Below, piece by piece: positions 41,135-52,460 of a stretch of DNA of 64,000 bases. The stretch's first letter is position 1. Every line of letters begins with the position of its first letter. Source of the DNA: Drosophila miranda (Eukaryota; Arthropoda; Insecta; Diptera; Drosophilidae); contig NC_046675.1 of the NCBI RefSeq assembly GCF_003369915.1, positions 4,216,001-4,280,000 of the forward strand. Direction: 5' to 3'. Below the pieces are notes generated by a model. The model did no database searches. It saw nothing but the letters and a program-made list of their open reading frames with translations, and was not told the DNA's origin. Position numbers and translations under genes: made by a program.

Positions 41135-41265
41135 CTGCAGCAGCGGATTTATCGCTAAAATATACCGTCTGACCGTCAGAAATATACCCAAATATACCGT
41201 AAATATACCGATAAGAAAACGAACTTGGCCCACTTAACCCATTATTTAAACAGGATAACTACTTG
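41135..41265 (-). promoter_or_regulatory. Promoter module of Surf4 (module copy 2)
   Basis: On the minus strand it reads as three GGTATATTT-like motifs (Ohler Motif 6 class), then GACGGTATATTTTAGCGATA and AATCCGC. It is nearly identical in its core to the module in front of the NKRF-like gene, and over its full length resembles that in front of the F-box gene. It lies about 190-320 bp upstream of the Surf4 start codon. Confidence 0.55.
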
Positions 41266-41565
41266 AATTAAACCGCGGAAAAGAACATTGTTTGAAAATT
41301 CTTCTTGTAGATTAACCCTATTTTTCCTAGGTCCTGATCGCCTTTGATTCTGTCTAGAGGAATTTCGATACGATAGATATTCCACAAATTATATACATAT
41401 TTTTTTCACATTAAATTTATTTTACTTGACATTCACACCACATGGGATCTATATGGATATAAAAAAAAAAGAATTATTATTAATAATATATTCGGCGCTT
41501 TAACTCAATCCAGTTTAAATAAAGGGGGCTTACGTGGGCTAATTTCGTTTTTCTATCGGTACGCA

Positions 41566-41590
41566 AGGTATATTTCTGAGAATCGATAAA
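41566..41590 (+). promoter_or_regulatory. GGTATATTT + ATCGATA promoter sites of the MADF-like gene
   Basis: AAGGTATATTTCTGAGAATC is followed by GATAAATTAC, i.e. a Motif 6-like site and a DRE-like ATCGATA, about 65-90 bp upstream of the first ATG of the plus-strand gene and in the same relative order as in the neighbouring modules. Confidence 0.45.
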
Positions 41591-41653
41591 TTACAAAATT
41601 CTTTGCTGGTGGTGCATAATTTTTTTGGTTAATTTTCGCTTTAAATAAATGAA

Positions 41654-43161
41654 ATGGAGCATCATACATACGCCAAAAGTGGCTCGAAAACTTGTAAGTT
41701 GCACGATAATCATCCGAGTTCCCCCCGCGATTCTGATACACGCATTTTTTGGTTTTTTTCTGCATTTGTAGGGACCATAGAGCAGAAACGCAGCCTGGTG
41801 ACGAAGTGCATAAATTCGGATTATTTATTCAAGTCTCCCTCGCTGCGGAGCGATCGGGCCTGGAAGTAAGTTTCTTGGCATTTATTATACTGGGTTTTTA
41901 TCAGGGAAGGGAGTGGGGCGGATTTATACTCTTTACAGTGTACGAAATAAGCTGTGTCAAATGGAAAAAGTATTGAATGGTGCATGTGGGTGTGCGAAAT
42001 ATGCTTTTTATGGGTCAAATGTACGTAAATCTTACACTCGCATTGTATTAAACACTTTACAGGACTTTTAAGGAAACGGCCCAGATAGGTGATTTTAACG
42101 AGAATGAATTGCGCCAGCAATGGCAGGCCCTTGTGCATGACTATCGCGTGGAGAAGAAGGGCATCAGTACGCCAATCAACAGTCAGATCATCGCATCACT
42201 CAACAAGAAGTGGGAGTTTTTTGGTGAGATGCATAAATTCATGATGAAGAAGAATGACCATCATTCGTATGCGCAGAATGCGGAGAATGATCAGAAAGCG
42301 CAGTCGAAAATCGTTCCTCAAAATCCTAAAACACCGAAAAAGGTGGTGGAAGTCAGCCCATTTGATTTTTATCCTAAGACGGTGTCACCAAATAAACAGG
42401 AGCGTAAACAGGACAACTCCAAGGACGATGAGGGCGTGAAGGGTTTTGTGACCCCAACAAAGATTTATACGGAGAACGATGGAGAAGTAAACCAGGACGA
42501 TATTCCGGCTCCTTCATTTCCAGGATGGGACGGAACGAAACTCCGGCAGCCACAATCAACAGAATACAATAATGCAGAAAATTTATCGGACGACTGCGCG
42601 GTGGAGGTCGTCTTCCCACCTGAACTTTATCCAAAACCCCCGAAAAAGGTGGTGGAGGTCGTACCATTTGTTCCTAATCCTAAGACACCGACAAAGGTGC
42701 CGAACATTAATACCGAGAACGATGGAGAAGTAAACCAGGACGATACTCCGACTCCACCAGAGTTGGAGAGAATGCAACTCTCGCAATCTGTCGAAAACAA
42801 CAACCAAAACAACTCATGCTCTGTACAGCCCAAAGATAGTAAATCTCGCAAGCGTCCGGCTGGAAAGGAACTCAGCGAGAGGGATAAGTACTACAGGTAC
42901 TATTCTAGCGTATGCCTACCTATCAATTGGTTAATAATAATCACCCTCCTTATTCCATTCTACAGACATCGCCGTCGCTACAATCGGAGTAAGGAGAAGC
43001 TTGTGAAGGCATTGGGCCAGGCTGTGATTGTCATTTTGAGGGAAGTCGCTCAACGTTTGGGTGCTCAGACGGAGATGCAGGATCTAGAAGAGCTATTTGC
43101 AAGCGACTCGGAGCCATCGCCGATTGACAGTTGTTATGATGAGGACTCTGATCAAGACTAA
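41654..43161 (+). CDS. MADF-like DNA-binding protein with internal repeats
   Basis: Exons 41654-41693, 41772-41865, 42063-42896 and 42966-43161 join in frame to 387 aa. Retaining the last intron gives 410 aa. Residues about 16-100 (EQKRSLVTKCINSDYLF, DRAWKTFKETA, LRQQWQALVHDYR) look like a MADF domain, the Myb-like module of Adf-1-type fly transcription factors. The middle is hydrophilic and contains a duplicated pair of motifs, PKKVVEV and TENDGEVNQDD, in the order A-B-A'-B'. A basic segment (KSRKRPAGKE, HRRRYNRSKEK) precedes an amphipathic C-terminal helix and an acidic end. I do not recognise the orthologue. MADF genes are numerous and fast evolving in flies. Confidence 0.65.
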
Positions 43162-43979
43162 AAAAATACAGATATAGGGTACATGGTTGGGTAGTCTATA
43201 AGTAAGGAAGGATAGGAGCCCAAGGCAGATCCAAAGAACATGCCACTGAAAGAGGGTCCAGGTTTTTGTTATTCCCTTATATTCTGTTTGTATTTTTCTG
43301 TGTTAGTTCGCAGATGTTGCTCCCCGCAAAGGAGTGGGTGGAAAAGACTTATACAAAAGGCAAAGACTTTGTCTCATAATAACTAAGAACGATATCGAAA
43401 TTTAAAAGCATTCTAATAGGAAAAGAAAAATACATACACTCTGTATCTATCAGTGCTGTTGATTAGGGGGCGGCGATTCGTTAAGAAAACGAAATGAAAC
43501 TCAAGGAATAGATTTAATGTTACAAGAAAGAAGGAACAGAAAATGTAGAACGAAAGAAAATAAATACAGAATGCTGAATGCATAATAAACAACATCGAAC
43601 ATACATAAGTTGGAAATAACAACGAATTAAACAAATCTAAAAGAAATGCTAACCAAATACATATATGTATGTACACTGCAGAATAAGTAAACTACTATTC
43701 TGGGGCATTTCCTTTTGCAGGATTCGCTTGTGCGTCTCGATTTTCCTTCAATGTGGGGGCACGGACGTAAGCTCTGGATGCTTTGAGAAAAGAGTTACAT
43801 ATCATTGGCTATGTTAGGTTCACCCGGGACAAACTCGTACTCGCCCTCACCGCTGCAATGCAAATAGAATATGGCAGCGCCATATCTATATCTATGATTT
43901 ATTTTCATTTTTAGGGGGATCGATTCATTTGATTGAAAAATTGATTTAATTTTGTTCTTATCATTTAGACTCTTGAATA
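43162..43979. other. Intergenic, MADF-like gene to TTAGG insertion
   Basis: AT-rich DNA with A-rich runs and several AATAAA-like sites, probably the 3'UTR of the MADF-like gene plus spacer. No supported gene. Confidence 0.45.
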
Positions 43980-44074
43980 GGTTAGGTTAGGTTAGGGCGG
44001 TAGCCGGGAGGGGGGGGGATAAGAGCCTCCCGCCCCCAAGCTCACTTGGACCTATAAAAGGTCCGTTGTGTTGC
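43980..44074 (+). mobile_element. Short retroposon-like insertion with TTAGG repeats
   Basis: A 95-bp segment begins GGTTAGGTTAGGTTAGGG (three TTAGG units). It can form two hairpins, one pairing GGGAGG with CCTCCC, the other GGACC-TATAAAA-GGTCC. It is flanked on both sides by the identical 12-mer GACTCTTGAATA (43,968-43,979 and 44,075-44,086), a target-site duplication. The size, strong predicted structure and 12-bp duplication suggest a SINE-like or small-RNA-derived insertion. I recall GGTTAGG-rich dispersed repeats in flies but cannot name the family. Confidence 0.6.
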
Positions 44075-44116
44075 GACTCTTGAATAAGTTTAAAAATAAT
44101 ATTTTCCGCCACTTAC

Positions 44117-44212
44117 CTCATTGGTATATTTTTAAAATGTGACGGTATATTTTGGTATATTTCGGAGGGTCCGACGGTATATTTTAACGATAAATCCGCG
44201 GTCACACTGCTA
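44117..44212 (+). promoter_or_regulatory. Promoter module of the NKRF-like gene (module copy 3, with Motif 1)
   Basis: Four GGTATATTT motifs, one extended as GACGGTATATTTTAACGATA, lead into AATCCGCGGTCACACTGC. CGGTCACACTG is the exact Drosophila core-promoter Motif 1 (M1BP site, YGGTCACACTR), lying about 55-65 bp before the ATG. Motif 6 plus Motif 1 is the known housekeeping promoter pair in flies. Confidence 0.75.
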
Positions 44213-44263
44213 CCATCTTTGCGTGAAAAATTTCTTGGGAAACACATACGATTTTCGTAAAAA

Positions 44264-46079
44264 ATGGCTTCAAAAGTAAAGAAACAAAAAATTGAGACTG
44301 TGTCTGACGATGTAGTAATCCCTGACAATACTATAACCACCAAAAAACAGAAAAAAAATAAGGCTAAAGAATCTGACGCCGGCTATGGATCCGGAGAATT
44401 TTCATTGGACTGGAATGTGGACGACTACAGGACGGAATATGAGAGTGAGGAGCATTGGGAGTTGCGGCGCAGCTTTATGGTCGCCCACAAGGATCGCTTT
44501 GAAAAGGACCGCATGGTGTGCCTGGCTCAGACATTTGTCAATATGGAATTCCTCGGCTGCAAATACCCAAGCGAAACGATGCATCTGGTGGCGGAATTGT
44601 CCAAAGACATCGCTGAAGAGTTTAGACGGAAGCGTGACCAGCGTCTGAAGCGAACATTTGTCTCCGCATCGGATGCGGCGGAGCAGCGCGCCAAAGGTAG
44701 ACGGAAGAATTAATTCGATTTGATGAGGCAGAGAATTATTTATATTACTAGTTGTTATATGAGCCAGAGACCACGCATTCTTCCTAATGAATAATTCCAA
44801 ATAACAAATAGGGCGCAGTGGTTCAACAAAGCCAAATCAACGCCAGGATGAGCAGCGGGGTAGCACCAATCCATACAGTCGAGAACGTCAGTGTTTTGGC
44901 GGCGGAAAACCAATTGATCTCTTCGAGGGCCTACGTTTTGGCAGTCTCATACTATACCTAGCCGGCGGACGGAGTTGTTTGCGCAATTCGTGTACCATAA
45001 GCCAAATTAAGTACGAGGAGCGTCCGTGCAAAGAGCCCGAATCCACTGAAAAGACGAAATATTCCGAGATTCTTGTGAATAACGAGGCTATTGCAGTTGG
45101 CCAAGGTGAAACCCTCAAGGCGGCCAAGATTGCAGCATTTAAACAGGCATTGTTCCTGCTCCAAACACACTGCTACAGCATCAAGGTATTCAAAAGCATT
45201 ACAAGATCGGCGTCAATTGACTTACAAATTCAAAATTATTCAGCTAAACGCCACCCGCCAAACCATCAAAGTCGAGAAGACTGTCAATGGTGTGAACATC
45301 AATGTGACGAAGGAGTCTGCAGATAGCCTGGGCGATCCCAAATTGGATGAAACCAACAAGGGCTACCGCATGATGCGTCTCATGGGCTGGACGGGCGGTG
45401 GCTTGGGACGCGAAAAGCAGGGACGCGAGGAACCCGTTGGGTATGTACTATTGAACAAATTCTTTGTGTGATCGACATTGTAAAACTTAACTTCATTTTT
45501 AGATATTTGCTGAAGAGCAATCGCACTGGCTTGGGTGGCTGTAACAAGCCGCATGTAAATCTTGCTGGCTATCGCAAAATGATTGAAAACTATGTCAAAT
45601 CGGATGATATGCGCGATATGCAATTTGAGCCTACGTTCTCCAAGGAAGAGCGTGCCTCATTTCACAAGTAAGTGCCCACATCGATGGCATGATTTGGAAA
45701 TCGTGCGCGTATTTGTAATTGGTAATTGAGGTACTTTGTTTTGTGGGGTCGGTTCTCATCTCTGCTCATAGTAGTCTTGTAATAACAATATATGGTTTAA
45801 TCCTCAAGTCTGTTCCACCACCATTTAAAAATCACATCAATTGACTCCACTTTCAGGATTGCGAGTAAATACGGTTTACGTTCGGGTAGCTATGGCAATG
45901 GGGAATCTCGGCGTCTCCTAATCACGAAGAAAGTTGACCACAAGACGATACTCCAAGAAGTACTATCCCGCCGCAATACAAAATTCACTGAGCGCTATTT
46001 TGTTCAAGTCCCCATGCAGAAGGCCCACCTCTTTCCGGGCCACGTTGCTAGCTTGGATCTGGAGGGCATGGATGATTAA
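44264..46079 (+). CDS. NKRF-like protein: XTBD, G-patch and R3H domains
   Basis: Five exons, 44264-44696, 44812-45185, 45244-45440, 45503-45667 and 45857-46079, join in frame to 463 aa. After a lysine-rich nuclear start, residues about 60-130 (EHWELRRSFMVAHKDRF...VNMEFLGCKYPSETM) form an XRN2-binding (XTBD) domain. The middle resembles a double-stranded-RNA-binding fold (ILVNNEAIAVGQGETLKAAK). A G-patch follows at about 306-345 (YRMMRLMGWTGGGLG...NRTGLG), then an R3H domain at about 357-415. This order matches vertebrate NKRF, which recruits XRN2 and the DHX15 helicase in the nucleolus for pre-rRNA processing. That role is inferred by family. The promoter carries Motif 1 and Motif 6. Confidence 0.85.
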
Positions 46080-46319
46080 GAGATTAAGAAAATTTTGTTG
46101 AAGCTCAGCTCATTCTACTGCTATAATTTAAGACAATTCTCTCAATCATTTAGTTTTAATCTTAAAGATGTTAAAATATAAATCATATTTTCCCCGACTT
46201 CCGCCTGTGTTTACGTTTCGCTTTGAATGGCTGGCAGCCAGCTGATTCCCCTTCAAGAAGAAGAGACTGACTGCATGCGCTGCACTTTTCGTTGTTTGAA
46301 ATAAATATCCATAAATGTG

Positions 46320-47717
46320 ATGGGTAAATGTCCGCGATGCGATTGCGAAGCAACTGGACAGAATCGCCTGGTCACCGACAGCTGTGGCCACACCAAGTGT
46401 CGCCTCTGCCTGGTGGCCGATGTTTCCGATTGTCTGGAATGCACCAACAAAGAAACAGTCTCACCAAAGAAAATCTCAAATGCCAAGAGGACCGCAGACA
46501 AACGGATTACCATCACGGATCAGGGCTATCACTGCACCGTGTGCAAGAAGGATTTTCGCAGCCGCACCCAACAGTACTACCATCTTACCTGCGGCAACGA
46601 CTTGCTCAAGAAGTTCTGCTGCAAGCAATGCAACCGCGTAAGTGGGTGGAGTTTTTGCCTTTCCAACTCCCGATTGTTATAATTGGATGATTCCTTTCCC
46701 CAATAGCGATTTGCCACCCACTCGCATTTAAAGTATCACCAGAACAATCACGTCAGCCTCTCAAAGTATTCCTGCAGCATTTGTGGCAAAAAGTTTAAGC
46801 AGCCAAACGTCCTGCAGCGTCACATGCGCATTCACAACAACGAGCAGCACGCCTGTGATCACTGCCACAAGGTTTTCCGCTGTCTGAGCACACTCAAGGA
46901 TCATTTGGTGGCGCACACAGATCACGGCTTTGCATACAAATGCGAAACTTGTGCCAAACTCTTTCAGAACAAGGCCAATCTAAATCAGCATCGCCAGAAG
47001 CATGACCAGAACAGCTCTCGTCACAAGTGTAAAGTCTGTCAAAAGTCATTCCTGCGCCAGTCCACGCTCAGGTTGCATATGAAGCGTCACGCGTTGCGCG
47101 AGCGCCAACCCTGTCCACTCTGTGGCAAGAGCTACAACGACGCGGATGCATTGGCCCGCCATTTGCGGCAACACAAGACTGTTGAGCGCTATCGCTGCAC
47201 CCAGTGCGATGTCACAGTCAATCGTCGGGATAACATGCATCGCCACCTTCGCTCCATGCATCCAGGTGTCTCATTTGAGAGCAGCGTGGAAATCATAACT
47301 CCACCGAGGGCACTCGAGCCAGAGACTGCAGAGGGTACACCAACGGAGAGTCTGCGGTACAACAGCGTGATCAAGAGCGTGGGCAATGTGGAGCCAGTTT
47401 TGCTGCCCCCACCCTTACCCGAAGTGCAGCTGGAACAGCAGCAAGCTCCAGTGATGACAACCGCCCCCAAGCCCCTGCCAGATGCAATGCAAAAGCAAAA
47501 TGTAAAGCTCTACAGGAAGATCATCTTGGATCTGGACAACGAAGAGTACTCGAATGAGTTGACCATGGAGGAGGAGGTATCCACGGGTCAAGATGCTGCC
47601 GCAATGCAGGAGCAACGTCAGCAGCAGCGTGGCCCGGGCCACAGCAACTCCAATTTTAGCGAGATGCACTGGCGCAAGAATTTCAAATATTCGTATGAAA
47701 ACGAACACACAAATTGA
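46320..47717 (+). CDS. C2H2 zinc-finger protein with N-terminal Cys-rich module (442 aa)
   Basis: Two exons, 46320-46637 and 46707-47717, join in phase 0. The first 45 residues (CPRCDC...CGHTKCRLCL...CLEC) have the spacing of a RING-like or other treble-clef zinc module. About nine C2H2 fingers follow from residue 66 to 270, several with good linkers (YSCSICGKKFKQPNVLQRHM, YKCETCAKLFQNKANLNQH). The C-terminal 170 residues are Pro/Gln-rich and acidic, typical of a regulatory tail. It is a nuclear sequence-specific DNA-binding protein by family. The orthologue was not recognised. The ATG is the first in frame and follows ATAAATGTG. Confidence 0.88.
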
Positions 47718-47819
47718 TCGAATTCTAATGATATTCTAATTATGATGTTGCTGCCGCCGCTGCCCTTTTTGGCAGATGGCCCTTGATTTATTAGTGATTA
47801 GTTAAGTGCTGGGAAAGAT

Positions 47820-48626
47820 GCCCACGAAACCGTCACCGTCATTTAGTTGGCCGCTCGCCATATTTCCGCGTGTGCCGCCGCCGCGCACCGACGTCAATGC
47901 CAAGATCGCTGGCTATCGGAAGAAAGGGAAGACAGTGCGAAAAGAGTATTCGAGTATTACCAAAAATCAGTATTCAATATGTTCGACGAGCAATCGGAAC
48001 TCGAGTCGCTGCGTGAGATCTATTATCTAACGAATGGTGCTTCGGGCAGTTGGCGCAAGTTGCTTGCCTTTGGCGTTTCGCTGGAGCAGCAGCTGAAGCG
48101 GAAGCTGCTCTGGATATGGCCCACATCGGTGGACTTGGAGAATTACAATCACTTTCTGGCCAAGCACAACATCCAGCGCATTCTGAGCATTGGCTGCGGC
48201 AGTGGGCTCCTGGAATGGCTGATGGCTGCAGCTGCTGGCGAGCATAAAATCTCCATGCATGGCCTGGAAGTCGATCGCAATTGGTGGCAGAGCAAGTATT
48301 CCGTGCGCAGCTTCATTCCTCTGAACTATGTGGAAGATGCAGCCAATCCAAGCCAACTGAACTCGGGTTTCTTGAGCAACTGCTGCAACGATTCTCCACC
48401 ATGTGCGATGTTATTTTGTTACTTTAACAATCGTCGGGCTTTCCTTAACTACCTGCGAATATATCGTGGCAAGTGGCTGATATTAATAGGGCCACAGCCA
48501 GCCGTTGGCATACATACAGATCCGAATCCCATTCAGCCGCAGCTTCCCACCGATGTGTGGATTCTGCGGGAACGCCTCGACTGGACTGACCGGAATGTCG
48601 TGGCGTTCTATGAAAAAATAGCCTAA
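47820..48626 (+). CDS. SAM-dependent methyltransferase-like protein, probable frame break
   Basis: The main frame (first ATG at 47,979, 216 codons) contains IQRILSIGCGSGLLEWLM, a clear motif I of class I SAM methyltransferases, followed by HGLEVDRNWWQ and a C-terminal LPTDVWILRERLDW. The same frame is open and protein-like upstream to about 47,930 (EDSAKRVFEYYQKSVF) but lacks an ATG. The adjacent frame starts with ATG at 47,820 (MPTKPSPSFSWPLAIFPRV) and runs into it. One missing G in the AAAGGG run near 47,926 would join the two into about 268 aa. Either this is a 1-base deletion or sequencing error, or translation starts at 47,979. Its stop lies 55 bp from the convergent Trs33 stop. Substrate unknown. 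Confidence 0.65.
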
Positions 48627-48681
48627 TCTAGTTTATAGTAACTTTAATTGTAAACAAAATAAAACACCGCCCTTTAATACT

Positions 48682-49193
48682 CTAGCTCCTGTTCACTTCT
48701 ATGTGGAATTTACAGGCCGGTATGCTCTGCACCTCGGCGGTGACGGTGCTGTTGATGCCCAGATTGCTGAGGGCTCCACGCACCAGGCCACAGGTGAAGG
48801 CCACAAACTTGGGCGCGTGTTCCAGCTGCTTGGTGCCCGGCGAGATGCGAGTTAAGAAGCGGAATGCCTTGTCCTGCACCACATACATGCCGTGATTGTT
48901 CGTCCGCAAGTTGTCTACCTGTTTCTTGTAGATGAGGGTCCAGAAATCGGTACAGATGAATTTCATGGTATCCAGCTCATCCTTGAATCGGGCAACCTCG
49001 CGCGTAAGACGCTCTATCAAACGATATCCCGTGGTGAAGCCAATGTACTCCAATGTTGCCAGGTCGTGCTCCTGGGAGGCGGAAGAAAGTTAAGAAATGA
49101 TATTTCAATTGGGTTTTCACCCACCTTGTTGCTATCTAGACAATAGTTGACTATCTCGGCGTGCAGGCAGTCAAACAGAATTTCCTCCGACAT
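48682..49193 (-). CDS. Trs33: TRAPP complex subunit Trs33 (TRAPPC6)
   Basis: Two exons, 49193-49125 (23 codons) and 49071-48682, join in phase 0 to 152 aa, the usual TRAPPC6 length. The family landmarks are present: LEYIGFTTGYRLIERLTRE, FICTDFWTLIYKKQVDNLRTNNHGMYVVQD and the C-terminal CGLVRGALSNLGI. Trs33 belongs to the Bet3-like fold subunits of the TRAPP tether, which activates Rab1 at the Golgi and takes part in vesicle tethering and autophagy. It diverges from the TMTC gene (419 bp between start codons) and converges with the methyltransferase-like gene. Confidence 0.94.
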
Positions 49194-49612
49194 TTTATGA
49201 ATAAACAAATTTTTAACTAATTTTCTTCAGATTTGTTTGCAGTTGAAGGTGGAACAGCTGATGTCGACGTTAACATGGGAATGAAAATTAAGACTGTGTT
49301 GACAGTCTTGCTTTATAGCCAAATTTAGCCGTAAAATTTACCGGAACTGCGTACAAATATTATGTACAATAATTAAGGGTTAGAGAAAGAGATATAGAAT
49401 AAATAAGGGTAGGAGAGAACAAAACATTAAATTCGTTAAAATTATTAGCATTCAGCTATCATTTGATAGCCTAGCTCTTTTTGGGCAAAGTTGGCATCAC
49501 TGTGCGTTGTGTGGGTGGGAGAGCCACAACAAAAAAAATGTATACAAACCGCCGCAAACAGTAAATTTCCATTAAAAAGTGAATTAAAGCTCGCAAAAAT
49601 ATCAATTGAAAC
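49194..49612. promoter_or_regulatory. Divergent promoter region Trs33 / TMTC
   Basis: 419 bp between two start codons that face away from each other. It must contain both promoters. I see no Motif 1, DRE or TATA box at a convincing position. Confidence 0.4.
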
Positions 49613-51745
49613 ATGAAAACGATGAGCGTCGGTCTTCTCGGCCAGAGCACCGCGCTCCACAGCATGGTATGCCAGTCGATATTGGTTTTAATCTGCCTGG
49701 TCTGCTACGGGTGCGGCGGACTGAGTGGAGCCGAGTTCGTCTTTGATGATACGGTGGCGATTGTGAAGAATAAGGATGTGAATGCTCTGCCCACCAACTG
49801 GACGGCCATCTTCACGCACGACTTTTGGGGCGCCTCGTTGCTCAGCTCCGATTCGCACAAATCCTTCCGACCACTGACCACGCTGATGTTCCACTGCGAA
49901 TACGCACTCCTGGGCCTGACGGCGGCACACATGAAGTTCTTGAATCTCCTGCTGCACTGTGTGAATACGCTGCTGATGTGGCGACTGGTCCGATCGCTCT
50001 ATGTGGTTGAAATCAACGGCGAGCGGTGGGCCATCATTTCGGCAGCTCTGTTTGCCGCCCATCCAATCCACACGGAGGCAGTGTCAGGGATTGTTGGCCG
50101 GGCAGAGCTTATGTTCGGAATGATCCATCTCCTTTGCCTGCTGCTGACGGTGGCCAATACCGGGAAGCACAGTCCCCACAGCATTTGCCTGATACTCACC
50201 CTCACGGCGGTCGGGATGTTGTTCAAGGAGTCGGCCGTGACCATACCCATGTCCTGTGTGCTGATGGACTACTTTCAGAACGGGTTCTACCACCTGTCGC
50301 TCAAGGATCAGGGCAGGATATTGCGTACGCGCATCAGCTACATTGTCTACATCCTTGGGACATCGGCCCTGCTGACGGCTCGTCTCTGGTGGCAGAACTT
50401 TGAGTCGCCCAAGTTCAAGGAAGTGGACAATCCCATTGCCCACAACGACCACATCCTCACGCGCGTGCTCTCGCAGCAGTATCTGCTGGTCATGAACCTT
50501 TGGCTGATGCTGTGCCCCCACTGGCTGTGCTACGACTGGGCCCTGGGCTGTGTGAAGCTGGTGACCAGCATCTGGGATCTGCGGCTGCAGGGCGTGATTG
50601 GGTTCTACTCCATCCTGCTGACGGCCTTGATGAACTTTCGCCGCCTGCCCGGCATGATGCTTGGCCTGGGCCTGATGATCATTCCATTTCTACCCGCCTC
50701 GGGGATAATTCGCGTGGGCTTTGTTATAGCCGAGAGGACGCTGTACGTGCCCTCGATCGGCTTCTGCTTGCTGTCCATCTATGGATTCCTCCATTGGTAC
50801 GACTACAACAGCCACAAGCCATTTTGGCGCACTGTCATGCAGACACTTCTGATGCTCCTCTTTGCCGTGATGATGGTGCGGACACGTCAGCGAGCAACCG
50901 ACTGGCTCAACGAGGATCAGTTGTTCAAGTCCGCGTTGGAGGTGTGCCCCGACAACGCCAAGGTGCACTACAACATCGCTCGCCTGGCCACGGACACGGG
51001 CAACAATACCAAGGCCTTTCAGCACTATCACTATGCCATTGAATTGTATCCCGAGTACGAGGCAGCTCTGATGAACCTGGGCAATCTCTACCGGGAGCAC
51101 GGACAGCTGCAGACGGCTGAAAAGTATATTCGCATGGCCCTGCAGGTCTTTCCCGCATTCCCCGCCGCCTGGATGAATCTGGGCATTGTCCAATCGGCCC
51201 AAAGGAAGTACGACCAGGCAAGGACCAGCTACGAGAAGGCTCTCAAGTATAGATCGAACTTTGCCGTGTGCTATTACAACATTGGGAATCTGTACTTGGA
51301 GCAGAAGCTCTATGCCGAAGCGTTGCATCATTGGCAGCACGCCGTGACGCTGAATCCTCGGCAGCCAAAGGCCTGGGCCAACATTTTAACCATGCTCGAC
51401 AATCGTTCGCTGTATGACGATGCTCTGCGCATCTCGGATCAGGCTCTGCGGCATTTGCCCAACGAGATGAGCATCCTGTTCATACGCGCCAATGTCTTGG
51501 GCAAGCTGAAGCATTATGTCGAGGCAGAGACGCTCTATAAGCGTGTGATTCAGCTGGATCCACACAATATGCTGTACTACTCGAATCTGGGTGTGCTCTA
51601 TCATCGATGGGACAAGGTGCAGGAGGCCATTGAGGCGTATCGTACGGCGATCAGCATCAACGGCGCAAGGGCAACGACCGCACGAGAGAATCTGTCCAAG
51701 CTGCTGAAGCGGCTAGAGCGAGAGGCCCAGGTAACCGAAAGGTAA
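49613..51745 (+). CDS. Tmtc4: TMTC-family O-mannosyltransferase (TMTC4-like)
   Basis: A single-exon frame encodes 710 aa. The N-terminal half is multi-pass membrane with a GT-C glycosyltransferase layout: [12 protein letters not shown] holds the acidic pair expected in the first luminal loop, and [13 protein letters not shown] and [20 protein letters not shown]-like segments are family landmarks. The C-terminal half from about residue 440 carries tandem tetratricopeptide repeats ([39 protein letters not shown]). TMTC1-4 transfer O-linked mannose to cadherin-type domains in the ER. Length and remembered neighbours point to the TMTC4 orthologue (CG5038 in D. melanogaster), but paralogue assignment needs a tree. 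Confidence 0.9.
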   Translation: MKTMSVGLLGQSTALHSMVCQSILVLICLVCYGCGGLSGAEFVFDDTVAIVKNKDVNALPTNWTAIFTHDFWGASLLSSDSHKSFRPLTTLMFHCEYALLGLTAAHMKFLNLLLHCVNTLLMWRLVRSLYVVEINGERWAIISAALFAAHPIHTEAVSGIVGRAELMFGMIHLLCLLLTVANTGKHSPHSICLILTLTAVGMLFKESAVTIPMSCVLMDYFQNGFYHLSLKDQGRILRTRISYIVYILGTSALLTARLWWQNFESPKFKEVDNPIAHNDHILTRVLSQQYLLVMNLWLMLCPHWLCYDWALGCVKLVTSIWDLRLQGVIGFYSILLTALMNFRRLPGMMLGLGLMIIPFLPASGIIRVGFVIAERTLYVPSIGFCLLSIYGFLHWYDYNSHKPFWRTVMQTLLMLLFAVMMVRTRQRATDWLNEDQLFKSALEVCPDNAKVHYNIARLATDTGNNTKAFQHYHYAIELYPEYEAALMNLGNLYREHGQLQTAEKYIRMALQVFPAFPAAWMNLGIVQSAQRKYDQARTSYEKALKYRSNFAVCYYNIGNLYLEQKLYAEALHHWQHAVTLNPRQPKAWANILTMLDNRSLYDDALRISDQALRHLPNEMSILFIRANVLGKLKHYVEAETLYKRVIQLDPHNMLYYSNLGVLYHRWDKVQEAIEAYRTAISINGARATTARENLSKLLKRLEREAQVTER

Positions 51746-52460
51746 ATTTTTAGCAAGAAAATACTTTAACACTGAGCAGGAACTGCGGTTGTGTGGTTCT
51801 TTCAGAGACAACTAGTCCCAGAAGCAGATTAGATCCTAGGATTAAGGTCACCAGAGATACTCATAGTATAGTTAGAGGCAATGCAATGCAAAAGTACTTA
51901 TTCCACCCGCATATCAATTGTACACAGTATTTATATATATTTGATGTATATTTAGGATAATTTATTTATTTATTTCCGTGAGGATATATACACTTATTCT
52001 TTTTTAAAACAATAATGATGGATGGGACACTTACATGGTATATAATTTAACTAATTTCTAGAACGTAAGGATCTAACCAGGAAATATGTGTGTAATCTAA
52101 GAAAACTATTCAATTCCATTCGTGATTAAACATAATAATACCGCGAATTACATGTATAAATATAAGAATATAAATAAAGACAAGCACCGCACACATATCA
52201 TATGGTACACAGATCGGTTTGGGCTGCTATAACACATGGAAAAAGCTTGGAACATTTGGCAGAGAACTGCGAGACAATGCAAAAGAGAGATTAAAGTGTG
52301 GACAAGCACTAGATACTACAGATATATTATATGTGTGTATGCGTACAATGTATAACAAAAAAAAGTCTTTGTGTTTGAGATACCGGGGGGCTTCTGTTGG
52401 GTTTTTCTAGGCAAACGAGCAATAGCAAACAAATATTGAATAAATAACACAGAACACGAC
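51746..52460. other. Intergenic between convergent TMTC and Atg4 3' ends
   Basis: AT-rich 3'UTR and spacer DNA. It contains AATAAA-like sites for the plus gene (for example near 52,170) and TTTATT for the minus gene near the Atg4 stop. No gene or element was recognised. Confidence 0.45.
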
